From Candolleomyces eurysporus (Eukaryota > Basidiomycota > Agaricomycetes > Agaricales > Psathyrellaceae): 56,075 nucleotides of DNA. Within the stretch, counting starts at the first letter, position 1. Each line of letters begins with the position of its first letter. The stretch spans positions 1 to 56,075 of the forward strand of contig JANBPK010001501.1 of the NCBI GenBank assembly GCA_027579435.1, read 5' to 3'. Below the pieces are notes generated by a model. That model was not told the origin of the DNA. It saw only the letters and a program-made list of their open reading frames with translations, and did not search any database. The position numbers and the translations under genes are program-made. Positions 9,603 through 20,892 of this stretch are shown in pieces.

Positions 9603-10688
9603 GCCACGACTAGAGACTTTCGCCACATGAGGGTTCTACTGATTTTCCACACATGGCAGAGATCTGCCTGAAGCTGCTTCAGCTTGTGTTGGTTGAATAC
9701 CATGCCGGAAGCACCATCAACCGGTTGCAATAGCGCGCGCTGGATCTTAGTTGCGATTGCGGCGACCACCTGGGTCATTGGATTCTCATCCCAGCTGCCA
9801 ACGATGGGATCCAGATCCGACTCCCGGATGATCAGGGCCTCGTCGATTACGATCGTAGTCTGGAGAAGCGCCTCGGGGCATTGAAGAAGAATGTTGGGAA
9901 TCTGTAGTGTCACAACCCTGCGCGCCGGGGGATTGACCGCTTTCGAGTTGGTAGAGACGGGGTGGTTGTAAGGACGGGAGGGTGGAGGCTGCATGGCGCA
10001 CTTGTTCATGCTGGCCCATGACCATTCATAGACCACATTCCTGAAGGGGTCTGAGCTCCCGAGCTCCAGACGAGGGGGTCGGAAAGGAAGAGGCCATTCT
10101 TGCGTCTGCTGCTGCTGCTGAAAGGAAATTTGAGTATAACAGTGGAAAATGGTGGAGAGAACACCATACCTGCATGAGACCTGCAGTACAAGGAGGGAAA
10201 GACGATGTAGGAAGTTATAAGGTAGAGTTTCGAAATTCGTAGACGTAACGGGGACCTTCTCTTTACGAAGAAACCAGAAGAGCCACGTCATTCAAGGGTC
10301 TCGGACGGTCGGAGTTTCGATAGCCGTGCAAGACAAGGTTTTTCTCTTCTTTGCATGCTCTTCTATATATCCGCTTTCTGAGCCTTTCATCTGAATAATG
10401 GGCGCGACTAGCTTCTGTTCCAAAGTAATATACATCCCCGTACTTGTCCACCAAGCCCGAGTGCAACTTGAGCCACAAGAGCACAATATCACCAGAAAAA
10501 GACGGACATTCCATGGACCAAAAGACTGAGTACCCATTCATGTTCAATGGACGACAGCGTCCAGAAATGATGGATAAGAACCGATTGAGATTCTGAACGA
10601 TAGTGCTGAGCTTTGGCATTTTTGTTCTCACTGTTACCGGAGTCTTTGCCTCCCGTCCCTGTAAAACTAAGATGAATGTATACAGCAA
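9603..10688 (-). pseudogene. Unidentified minus-strand gene interrupted by the retrotransposon
   Basis: Two minus-strand open stretches adjoin: 10688-10263 (141 codons) and 10291-9500 (263 codons, whose last ~34 codons are LTR sequence). A plausible GTATGG...TTTCAG intron lies around 10175-10115, just before a CAG repeat that encodes a short Gln run. I recognise no domain. If it is a real gene, the retroelement entered it and the rest of its 3' end lies left of the window. The reading frame runs on into the LTR, which is what an insertion into coding sequence would leave. It may also be chance open frame. Confidence 0.35.
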
Positions 10689-11173
10689 TGCGAGCCGATT
10701 ATGCGTAGCTTGGAAGGAGCGCCCGAGTTTTGCCNTTTTTGCTCTCCCCGGGAATGACGTCGCTGGCTCCTTGTTGTTTGTACACGATTCACTGGGTTCT
10801 GTCCTTCTGTACTTGTACTTGCCGTATTCAATGTCTCCCTCAATGGCTCGACGACTCGACGGGCAGCCTTCAGTCGGCTCTCAGTGCGCTCGTATCTCCC
10901 GTCACGCTGTGGTCTCGCAGTATTTTCCACGATTGGAAACAAAGGAGGCGTGAGGCGGGACCTTTCCTCGACACGATCTAGGCAGAGAGTTTGGCCGCCT
11001 TTAGAGAGCGAGGAGGGCTCATAGGGCGTCATTCAACCAACGTCAGAGTTGGTATTTCTCTTCTCCGCGATATGCTCACTCGGAAGCTCATCCAGTCGGA
11101 AAGCGTACTTAATAAATACTATGATATGCCGGATTACATGGAGGTTGCTACAGATACGATTTTAGAATAATGA
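10689..11173. other. Intergenic
   Basis: This stretch lies between the interrupted ORF and the 3' end of MPDU1. It contains one N (10735) and no open frame with recognisable content. It probably includes the MPDU1 3' UTR. Confidence 0.4.
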
Positions 11174-12276
11174 TCAATCGACTTTGCGATTCCACTTGCG
11201 ACCTCCGCTCGGGGTGGAGGCCCTCTGGATGGGGGTGGAGGCCCTCTGAATAGGTGTGGAGCTCCTTTGGATGGACGGGGACGGGGTGGGCTCATACAAA
11301 GCCGGCGATGCTCCTTCTCTTCCTGTGGCCGTGGCGTGGGCGACCTGAGGCTTCTCGCCAGGCCGCCCAGACCCGTTTCCCAGGTCTTTGAGCTCTTTCA
11401 GCTCGACACTGGCACCTTCGGTCTTTTCGCCCCTTGCTACGTTGACCCCAACTCCGGATGATCCGTAGTAGCTGTAGAGTTGGAATCCAAGGACGACGTT
11501 GAGGATTAGAGCGAGACCAAAGCCAGCTGCGACGAGTGGGTCTTTGACTTCGGTAAAGGTGGTGAAAAGGCGAGCGAGGCATCCGAGGATTTGGGAGATT
11601 ACGGCAAAGGAGGATAGCTGACCCGTACTCTTCGATCGAGCGTTTTGTCGGATCTGGGGGAGCTTGCTGAATAGCGAAAGGGGTAGCGTGGCCGCCTGTA
11701 AGAGTGCCAGATGCTCAGAAGAGACGTTGGCTAGGGCATAAGCGCTCGCAACGGTCGCGACGGAGGTGGAGATGAATTTCGATGCCTTGTTCGACGATCG
11801 AGGAGAGTAGGCGATAATCAGAAACGTGATGATGACGTTCTGGATGGAGAGGAACAGGTTCTCGCCGTATGTGGAAAAGGGAAAGTTGTTGCGCATGGAG
11901 TATGAGAGGGTGATGGCGTAGGAGAGGGTCTCGAGGATGTAGGAGGGGAGAGAGAGACCTCGGGCTGAGGAGGCGTTGAGGACTGGGAACGTCAGTCAGA
12001 GAGCAAAACAGAGCACGGAGGACGCACTGAGCAGGATCTGGGGGACCTTCATGATCGACCCGCCTACGACGATGCCCACACCCAGACCTTTGGACAGGGC
12101 GTACTTGAGGCATGGGACGTCTGTGACGTTCAAGTCCTCAACGAGGCTCGTGTAGCATTTCTGTCGCAGTCAGCCTCTCGGAGCGACGACGGAAACTGGC
12201 ATGGACATACCTGGCCAACAATCGAAACACCCAAGTCTTTCACGAACCAAGGCAGATTTCTGGTGATAGCCGTCAT
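11174..12276 (-). CDS. MPDU1: Mannose-P-dolichol utilization defect 1 protein (PQ-loop membrane protein)
   Basis: Three exons splice cleanly: complement(join(11174-11982, 12028-12160, 12211-12276)), giving 335 residues. The family acts in the ER membrane, where it is needed for use of dolichol-phosphate mannose and glucose in glycan and GPI synthesis. The N-terminus reads LPWFVKDLGVSIVGQ, followed by LSKGLGVGIVVGGSIMKVPQ. Two PQ-loops are visible: PQ at residues 62-63 and KLPQI with PQ near 175-176, within several hydrophobic segments. The C-terminal tail carries tandem STPIQRA-like repeats and is probably cytosolic and phosphorylatable. The start ATG (12276-12274) is fixed by the conserved N-terminus; a longer upstream ATG in another frame was rejected. 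PRP6 starts 278 bp away on the other strand. Decayed copies occur near 17 kb and 38-41 kb. Confidence 0.92.
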
Positions 12277-12554
12277 AGCTGGCTACTCGTTGGTCGTTGG
12301 CAGAGGTAGATGCAAGTCGAAATGACGCCGACCGACTGGAGGAAGCAGACGTGTCAGGCGCGTGACAATGGTGATGTGACTTGAATGATGTAAGACGTGA
12401 CGTGTGACTCGCGCTCATCGTGTGCAACGGTGCTGAGAGCTTTTTGCTCATCGTCCATCACCACCATCCTCATTTTTTCTCATTTTTCTTCTCATTTTTC
12501 TCCTTTTTCCGTGGCAACTCAGAGGACTCGACGATATACCAAGAATCCGCCAAA
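12277..12554. promoter_or_regulatory. Divergent MPDU1/PRP6 promoter region
   Basis: The 278 bp between the two start codons must hold both promoters and both 5' UTRs. A long pyrimidine tract (about 12468-12512, repeated CTCATTTTT-like units) lies just upstream of PRP6, a common feature of highly expressed fungal genes. No clear TATA box was found. Confidence 0.5.
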
Positions 12555-15500
12555 ATGTCGAAAGACCCCAAGAACAAACTGGCGTTCTTGTCGATGCCAG
12601 CGCCTGCTTCCTATGTTGCAGGTCTAGGTCGAGGGTGCGTCATATCTCTTCCACTACACTGCGTTTAATTAATCGAAATTCACGTAAAATAAACAGTGCT
12701 TCGGGGTTCACGACGCGATCGGATATTGGTCCTGCGAGAGAGGGTCCGTCGGAGGAGGTTATCGCGTACGTTCGTCTATATTTCCTCCCTCTTGCCCATA
12801 GCTCAACCTCTTGGTACATCTTCATGCTACATTCGCTCCACCTCACTCCCCATGCAGCGAAGCCCGCGCCAAACGAGGCGAAGAGGAACAACCCGACCCC
12901 GAACAGTTCCAAGACCCCGACAACGAATATGGACTGTTCGCAGGCATGACGTACGAAGCCGACGACGAGGAGGCGGATAGGATATACGAGCAGGTGGACG
13001 AGGCTATGGATTCGCGGCGTAAGATTCGGAGGTGATGGTTAGTTTTGTCCTTTTCTGTTCGGTGAGAGCTGACCTTCTATTCTTTTTCTCTTCCTCTTTC
13101 GACGCACGATCTCTCGCTCCTCTGCTCTCCTGTTCCCGCATGCTCGCACAGAGAAGCACGCGAACAAGACGAACTCTCCAAACACCGCGCCGAACGCCCC
13201 AAAATCCAACAGCAGTTCGCCGACCTCAAACGCGGCCTCTCCTCCGTCACAGACGAAGAATGGGAAAGCATTCCCGAAGTCGGCAACCTCACACGCAGGA
13301 AGAAGAGGAGAGGGGAAAACGACAGGACGTACGTCGTACCGGATAGCGTCATTGTGGGCGATAGGTCCAAGGGCGAGTTCGAGAGTTCCTTGGACGCCGG
13401 GCAGCAGGCGGTGAGTGTCCCGACTCTCCGGTTTTGGGTAGTGTTAGTCTAACCGATACACACAGAACGGAGGCTTCGAAACACCCGCAACCGACGGTAG
13501 TGGCACCATGACGAATTTCGTCGAAATCGGTCAAGCTCGCGACAAACTCCTCTCTATCAAACTCGACCAGCTCTCCTCGTCCACCGCGTCCAGTTCCGGT
13601 TTGTCGACGTCGATAGACCCAAAGGGCTATTTGACAAGTTTGTCGAGCATCCAAATCAAGAGTGATGCGGAGATTGGGGACATCAAGAGGGCGAGGATGC
13701 TGTTCGACTCGTTGGTGCGTTCCTTCTTCTCTCCATCTTCCTTTTGTATCTCTTCGACGGGATACTAACGAACGTGCTCTCATTGACAGGTAAAATCAAA
13801 CCCCAAACACGCACCGGGATGGATCGCTGCCGCCTGTTTGGAAGAACACGCGGGGAGGATGGTCGCCGCGAGGAAGATCATCAAGATGGGGTGCGAGCAG
13901 TGTCCGAAGAGTGAGGACGTTTGGCTGGAGGCGGCCAGGTTGCATGTGAGTACCAATTTTCGAGTTTCGAGTTTTGAGGGTCGTTCTCTCTTCTCCCGTG
14001 CGTCGCTAAGGATCTTCCGAATTTCGATTGTTTGCTCTTGTTGTCCGTCGCCGCCGTCTTCCTCCGGAGTCGTTCGAGTTTCATTCGATTTCGATTTGAT
14101 TATCGTTTACTTCCTCCAGGTCGCCCCCCCTTCGGCTCCCATGCTTCACCTCATCCAAGTACGAATTTCGGGCAACTAACTTCTCTTTCCCTAGAACAAC
14201 GACGACGCCAAAGTTATCCTCGCGAACGCCGTTCAACACGTCGGGCAGAGCGTCAAGATCTGGCTTGCGGCTGCCGATTTGGAGCATGACGTGAAAGCTA
14301 AGAAGAGAGTTCTGAGGAAAGGTACGTGCTTGATATATCTTTCGTTCAATTTTAGTCGCTGACTGGGTGTTTTTCTTCCCTCTACCGATACCTGTCTCTC
14401 GCCCTTTCGTTGATCTGCACGTTCACCACCGGCCGTTACACTTTGCTCATTGCATGTCGTTCACCCTCGATCTCTACGTCTCTCTTTCTCTCACCGCCCT
14501 CGCACTCCGTCGTGTCGTCACTCTCCCCAGCCCTCGAACACATCCCAACCTCTGTCCGCCTCTGGAAGGAAACCGTCAACCTAGAATCCTCCGCCCCAGA
14601 CGCCCGAATCCTCCTCGCTCGCGCAGTCGAAGTCATACCCACCTCCGTCGAGCTTTGGCTCGCTCTCGCTCGACTCGAAACACCCGACAAAGCGAAGAGC
14701 GTCCTCAATAAGGCTAGGAAGAGTGTGCCGACGAGCCATGAAATTTGGATTGCAGCTGGTCGACTTCTAGAACAGGAGGCTACGAGGGAGGATTCAGGGA
14801 AGACCGAGGATAAACGAGCGAAAGAGCTGGAGGCTGTGGATAAGACGATCGAAGCCGGAGTTAAAGAACTCCGTCGACACCAAGTCCTACTCACTCGAGA
14901 CCAGTGGCTCAAGGAAGCCGAACGGTGCGAAAGCGAAGGTTCACCGCGGACGTGTGAGGCCATCGTCAAAGCTACAGTCGGTATGGAGCTCGAGGAGGAC
15001 GAGGACCGGTATGATACGTGGGTGTCCGACGCCCAGAGTGCGTTAGGGAGAGGACACATTGGGACTGCTCGAGCTATCCTCGCGTACGCTTTGAAGTTCT
15101 TCCCTGAACGACGAGACCTGTGGCGTCTCGCTGCCGACCTTGAGAAGACGCACGGTACGCCTTCATCCTTGGACGCCCTATTATCGAGAGCTGTGGAGCA
15201 CGTACCCAATGCGGAGGTGTTGTGGTTGATGAGAGCGAAGGAGAGGTGGATGCAGGGTGATGTGGCTGGAGCGAGAGAGGTACTCGTCAAAGCCTTTGAT
15301 ACGAATCCGGAGAGTGAGCAGATTTGGCTGGCTGCGGTAAAGTTGGAAGCAGAGAATGGGGAGTTGGGTGTTGCGAGGGAGTTGCTTGGGCGGGCGAGGA
15401 GTGTTGCGGATACGGAGAGGGTGAGTTCTTCGTTTCCAGCCTTCGTTTTCGTTTTTCCTTGTTCTTCTCCTCGTTCGGCATTTTGCGTTTTATTTTACGT

Positions 15501-16359
15501 TCGCTCTTCGCTTACTCTTTTATCCATTTGTTTGCTTGACTGACATCCCCTCGTTCGCTAGATCTGGATGAAGTCGGCCGTCTTCGAACGCCAACAAGCC
15601 CAGTACACCTCCGCCCTCCAAACACTCTCCACCGCCATCCAAAAATTCCCGAAATTCCCGAAACTATATATGATCCAAGGCCAGATCTACGCCCAGCATC
15701 TCAAGAACATTCCCGCCGCTCGGACCGCATACGCTAACGGTATCAAAGCCTGTCCGAAGGAACCTACTCTATGGATCCTCGCTTCCAGACTCGAAGAACA
15801 CGACGGGAAGAGTATCAAAGCCCGAGCGCTCTTGGAGAAAGCGAGGTTGGCCGTACCGAAGGATGAGAGACTCTGGGCGGAGAGCGCACGCGTCGAGGAA
15901 AGGAGTTCGGGAGCCGGTAGTGCCCAGGCCAAGTCGATGCTCGCTCGTGCTTTACAAGAGTGCCCGACGTCCGGTTTACTTTGGAGTATGAGTATCTGGG
16001 CTGAACCTCGTCCCACACGCAAGTCTCGCTCTGTCGACGCTCTAAAGAAGTCTTCCGACGACCCGCTCATTGTATGCACCGTCGCTCGACTCTTCTGGCA
16101 AGAACGTAAGATCGAAAAGGCTAGGGAGTGGTTCAGGAGGGCAGTGAAAGCGGATAAAGACCTCGGGGACGTTTGGGGTTGGTGGTTGAAGTTTGAGAAG
16201 CAACATGGGACAGAGGAGTACCAGGAGATTGTGAAGAGGGAGTGTGAGAGTGCGGAGCCGAGGCATGGGGAGGTGTGGCAGAGCGTTAATAAGGATGATG
16301 GGAATGTAGGGAAGCGGGCGAGGGAGGTTTTGGAGCTGGTATGTGAGGCGTTGGCATAG
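12555..16359 (+). CDS. PRP6: Pre-mRNA splicing factor PRP6 (U4/U6.U5 tri-snRNP, HAT/TPR repeats)
   Basis: Nine exons join to 933 residues: 12555-12634, 12697-12765, 12858-13031, 13152-13410, 13466-13714, 13790-13945, 14195-14321, 14531-15420, 15562-16359. PRP6 bridges U5 and U4/U6 in the tri-snRNP before spliceosome activation. The N-terminus (exons 1-4) matches the PRP1 N-terminal domain ([28 protein letters not shown]). From exon 6 on there are serial HAT/TPR repeats of the form [30 protein letters not shown]. The length fits the usual 900-940. Introns 6 and 7 (249 and 209 nt) are long for this window. A slightly longer ORF that reads through the donor at 15421 was rejected because the downstream exon restores the repeat pattern. 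Decayed intron-containing copies lie at 20.9-23.0 kb. Confidence 0.93.
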
Positions 16360-17019
16360 GTACTTTAGGAAAACGGTGCGAACCTCGCCAGTCGACGTGT
16401 TGTTGTAATACTTTTAATGCTACGATCTTCTACATCTACCTGTGAGCGTTCGTGGGGTGAAGGTCCATGTGGATAAGACCTTTCCGAGTGCGTTCCATGG
16501 CCGCGTAGACAACCCGAAGACGCTCGAATGATTCACTAATACCGTGTTGGAAGTTGCGTTTGCCCACATTTCTTTAGTCGGTTTGTAAGTTGGATTACGA
16601 TGGGTAATAGACAGGTTCATAAATTATTCTTCCTACTCCGATTGCACCTTGAAGTTGGTCGCTTGCCGTTCTTCGCTTTCTCCGGCTCCCTGTCCGGGCC
16701 CCTGTAGTTTCTCTTTCCGTGTCCCATCATTCGGTGTCATGGACATCGACAGAGAGGAATTTCAAGTCAATCGTCTTTAATGTTCATGAGAAATTCGATA
16801 GTATTATCGGTGCTCTCAGGTAGGTAGTCTACTTGGATTCAGTTGGACGAGTTCACGGCGAAGAAATAAGTGGGGAAAACACAAATTTACATGGAAGCGG
16901 ACGATAGAGGCGGAATTACATTGTAAATGTATTGTACCTGGCTCTAGGACAGTTCCGTCGCGTTAGAAATGGATACGTAAGAAGAAAGAGAAGAGGCCAA
17001 TGAGGTATGAGAGGAAACA
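16360..17019. other. Intergenic, PRP6 downstream
   Basis: It probably starts with the PRP6 3' UTR. No open frame, RNA gene or repeat was recognised. Confidence 0.4.
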
Positions 17020-17024
17020 GCTAA

Positions 17025-17120
17025 ATGTGGGACATGAGGGTCCCGGGAATTTTTACAATCGACCTGCCCATGACGATACCCACACCCAACTCTGGAAAAT
17101 GCTTAATTAAGGCGCCGCAC
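17025..17120 (-). pseudogene. MPDU1 exon 2 relic
   Basis: The minus strand encodes LGVGIVMGRSIVKIPG, closely matching GLGVGIVVGGSIMKVPQ of MPDU1 exon 2, but the PQ is lost and the flanking frame is broken. The DNA match extends over about 75 bases. No other MPDU1 exon is recognisable beside it. Confidence 0.65.
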
Positions 17121-17399
17121 GTTCTCAACGTGAGTCGTATAGAATCTTTACAATCGTAAATATAGCCGGGAGAGAAAGCGGGGGTCATCATCATCGGAGT
17201 CACGCTCGACGATTACACAACGAAAGGCGACAGAAAACGCACTCATGCGAGCAAAGGGAGTACTGAATACTGAACGTCTTTTGATCGATTAAACTCTAGC
17301 TCGTAGAACGTTCAACGAAGGAAATGCGATGCAAACTTAACCGTACCGAAGACATAACTGGAAGGTAAGATCTGACTCGATTGAAAGGTGTGGGATGTG

Positions 17400-17500
17400 A
17401 CCGCCATCTAGAAAGGCTGCAGAATGCAATTCAGGGAGGATGATCCGAGCAACTACGTAAAGCAGTGTAGCGTGAAGATAAGGAGAGGCGCCAAAAACGG
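17400..17500 (-). pseudogene. Relic of the multi-pass membrane family
   Basis: The stretch LLYVVARIIL followed a little later by IPHLS resembles the last membrane segment and C-terminus (PLYIVARIIL...FIPHI) of the membrane gene at 29.2-30.8 kb. Only the terminal ~40 residues are recognisable, with frame damage between the two motifs. Confidence 0.45.
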
Positions 17501-17569
17501 ACCGAACCATAAACACGATAAGGCATGCGTTGGTCGATGGTGGGGCAGTCGAGAGCATCTCTATCATGT

Positions 17570-19440
17570 AAATTCCATGAATCCTGCTACCAATCTTTCC
17601 GCAAAAGCGGGTGAGCGACTATGAGTTCGTCGGGGTCATCGAATTGACCACGGGTGTGGCACTTGTGCCCCTGGCTGCGGAAATTGAGCCTCGAGGTGGT
17701 CTTGCTCCTCACACGATTTGAAATCGCGCCTCATGCACTTCATTGCCTCTTAAATGGGATGATGCTACATGCTCAAATAGTCGTCACAGATCTGACTATA
17801 TAAGCGCTCAAGTCCTCCTCGTACAGCACCGTACATTTTGATAAATGTGTACAAGAGCCTCGAGCCAGACGACTTCGCGTGGGTCTCAAATCGCCTCCAG
17901 ATGTTACGTTGTTTCCGGTTTGAATACAGTTCGATCCATGGTCGCACTGTGGTCCGTGAGCGGGGGAAGTCAGGCGTTAGGACAAAAGAGGATACGGAGG
18001 AACGATCACCTACGCTCTGTAGGGAGATCTCCGTTACGAGCCAACCCCGAGTTACGCCACGCGCTAATAGGCTTGAATCATTTGCACTGGCCCCCTGAGA
18101 TTCTCCCCAGCATTCACGGAGCCTAATGCCAAGGTAAAAAAAATTTCAACTCCTTCAGTCACCTGCGGTTGGACGTGAGGGTGAGATAAGTGTCCATGAG
18201 GTGAGACGGGTTGAAGCTCAGCTGAGATCTTCAGTACGAGGGGATCAAATCGATTTTGTAGCGTCCGTCACTTTCTATGATCGAAGCGTCGAGTCGATGG
18301 GTTTTGAGTGCCCGAGATACCCTGTGCGGACCCCGCCGACGTTACGATTCGGGAGGGAGCGAACACTGAACTAGGAATAAATTAGATTCTAGATGATCAT
18401 TTAAATGTGGCAGCGTAAATATTTCTCGCCGTGCCTTTTCATATCGTTACCTATTGGAGTTTGGAACAGATTTTCGCTGTGAGTCGCTACACGGTCAATC
18501 GCTGAGGTGTCTTCAACTTGAGGGACACGTTGGTCACCGTTATAAGTGCTACTGGGTGCACGGACTAAGCAACGTTCTTATGAGTTCCAACTAATAATAA
18601 GTGAAGCTCGGGTGATCAACTGAATGACAAGCGCGATTGGGAGAGTCGCTCCTTGGGGTCGGATCTCCGTTATCAAGTTTTGGACGCCATGTATATGCCC
18701 AGTTACATCCGCCATTAATATTACCTCTCGGGTGCTAAATCAAATTGAACGAAGGACGAGAACCCCAGATCATTCCGACAGGCGAGTTACCATATACTAA
18801 ATCTTAAGGCGGTTACTGCGCATAATCATTGATTTACCGGCCGCCGTGCCCTGGCCTCGCTTTCCGCACTTACCATTTCCAGGAAGGAGTGTATTTACGG
18901 GTCGGAAAACGAAGTATATGGTCGTCCATAAAGGGGTGGACAAGCTTATTGCAAGAGTCAACACGTTTTGCCCTGGGTGCCGGAAATGCATCGAGCCCAC
19001 ACGATTATGAGAGAAGCTTCTATTCGCCGCTCACGTACCACACGTTTCACAGCTATTCAGGCAGTTTCTCTTTGATTACGCGGCAAGCCGGCCGGCCCTC
19101 AAGGTACGCAGGTCCAAAGCGTGATCTTGACGGATTTCTCTTTTTACACACACAAAAACTGAAAGTTTCGCCTCGCATGAAACAGTGAAATCTAAGCTTA
19201 CTGATCAGCGACCGCTAACCCTTGGCGTATGGTGACAATGCAAGGCCTTGGAGGGACCTGCACCTATTTGGATGAATAAAGGTTTGATGATTTGTACTCG
19301 CGTCGTACGTATTGAGCCAATTCAATAGTACCATCAGGCAGCAGCCCCACACCCAATAACTCCAATCTGTCGATGGCAAGCAAAAATCGCAATCGGAGCA
19401 ATATTTCGGGATGTATTATGACTGGCTGATATACTCTGTA
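17570..19440. other. No recognisable gene
   Basis: Short random-looking frames on both strands, with no domain, tRNA or repeat recognised. Given the relics on both sides it is probably old duplicated sequence decayed past recognition. Confidence 0.4.
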
Positions 19441-19549
19441 AAATGAGCACACGCTTCGAGCATCTCTCCTTCAGTGACCTCTCTTATCACCCCAAGTTAC
19501 ATTACCCGTCAAACGCTTCGTTCGCCTCTTCCTCACATCAATCATGTCC

Positions 19550-19914
19550 GATGGTACAGCTCTACTTCGCCCTCTCTGCCTCTCAATGCTTACTCCGAGC
19601 GCCTACTAGGGTTCTGCATGCGATTTAACAACGAGACTCAGCGATTATTCGGTGACACTGTCCGCCCGATTGTCCTCGTCTGGGAGACAAACGACAGGGA
19701 GAAGCCTTGGTCTGCCCAAGCTAGACGTGGGTGGCACCGGAACTCAGGGTACATATCTCCCACTAACCATTGATACATCGTAGTTATAGGCAAAGACAAA
19801 GACGGTAAAGAAGTCGTGCTGAGGTTTGGTCAGGTATCCTCTGCGAGGAAGCAGGAGGCGAAGGATATGGCGGCGAAGTTTGCTTTTGAGTGGCTGCGTA
19901 GTCAGTATCCTTAA
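19550..19914 (+). CDS. Small dsRNA-binding-domain-like protein, 5' end unclear
   Basis: An open frame around 19550-19726 (NAYSERLLGFCMRF, PIVLVWETND, PWSAQAR) joins through a 57-nt intron (19727-19783, branch-like CTAAC) to 19784-19914, ending RKQEAKDMAAKFAFEWL and then TAA. The order helix, strands, G-rich turn, SARKQEAKDMAAKFA helix is that of a double-stranded-RNA-binding motif. There is no ATG in the exon-1 frame: the obvious ATG at 19543 (MSDGTALL) is in another frame and hits a stop. So either an upstream exon was missed or a one-base lesion has killed the gene. RNA binding is inferred from the fold-like pattern only. Confidence 0.5.
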
Positions 19915-20890
19915 ATCGACCTCAGCGTTTTTTGAAAGGCTTTCCCACCAAGTAATCGATGTAGTAAAACAGTCTGAGCTGATACGCGTTTCTTATGAAT
20001 AGCTCTACGTGATCGTGAAGTTGCATAAATTTTGTTGTGCAAGTCGAAACCGTGGGCCATAAGAGAGCTCGATCTACACAGAACTACCGCGTGCTCGCAG
20101 GATTAGTTACAGAATTGACTCTGACAACGGGATCTGTGGACGATTCGGACGATTCTTACTGGCACTCGCCGACTTCACCAACGCTACTCGAATCTCAAGG
20201 TTTCTCCGGGAGAGGGTTCAGATATGCTCGTACCTGCGCGTTATCCGGACCCATGACAAGTACAGCTACTGAATACGGCCTGTCATCCTCATCAAGCTCG
20301 AGCTGAAACCCCCACATTACGTTTGAGTGCTCCATGACGTTGACGGATGGGGTTACAAGGGAACAACGATGGTACAGCTGGGTGCAGAAACGCCTCTGAC
20401 GCACTCATTTAAACACCTGCTCATGTAGAATTGGACAATGAAAACAATGCAGCCCCTTTCAAGTCAGACTCGAGCACCTACGACGGCTGTTAGTCTCCAT
20501 ATCGCTGGAGGCCGGAAGGTCGTAATTGGCAGTTCGTATTGGTTGTGAGATCTGATGATAGTGTTTATTAACGAGCGTATGAGATTCTGGTAGGCGCTAG
20601 CAGCTAAAATAATCAATATATCTTCCCTACTTTTATACATAGTATAGTGAAAAAAGCGTAGGTGGGGCAGCGGCGGGGGCTGTTGCAGATCAGTTCCGGC
20701 ATTGGGGATTGATCGAGGAAAGATAGCCGAGCCCGCGAGTCAAGTATTCCCACCGTTCCTGCTCTCTGCCACCATAATGTCGACTCACCGGAGACTCGAG
20801 TACGGAAGCGGCGACGTTCGTCTCACCTGATACAACATAGCTCAGGATGGTATGAATGAAGCGCTGGAGCTCAACAGACTGAACTAACAG
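19915..20890. other. No recognisable gene
   Basis: Spacer between the dsRBD-like gene and the first PRP6 relic. No supported coding sequence, RNA gene or repeat was found. Confidence 0.35.
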
Positions 20891-20892
20891 CA

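Noticed and set aside
12170..12451. Longer minus-strand start for MPDU1 at an upstream ATG
   Set aside because: That ATG is in a different frame from the conserved LPWFVKDLGVSIVGQ segment; the ATG at 12276-12274 is in frame and right before it.
14410..15543. A stand-alone 377-codon gene within PRP6
   Set aside because: Its first 40 codons are intron 7 and its last 40 codons are intron 8 of PRP6; the exon junctions with conserved HAT-repeat sequence show it is exon 8 with read-through.
18829..19188. 119-codon plus-strand frame
   Set aside because: No domain, no codon pattern like neighbouring genes, and no splice partners; treated as chance.
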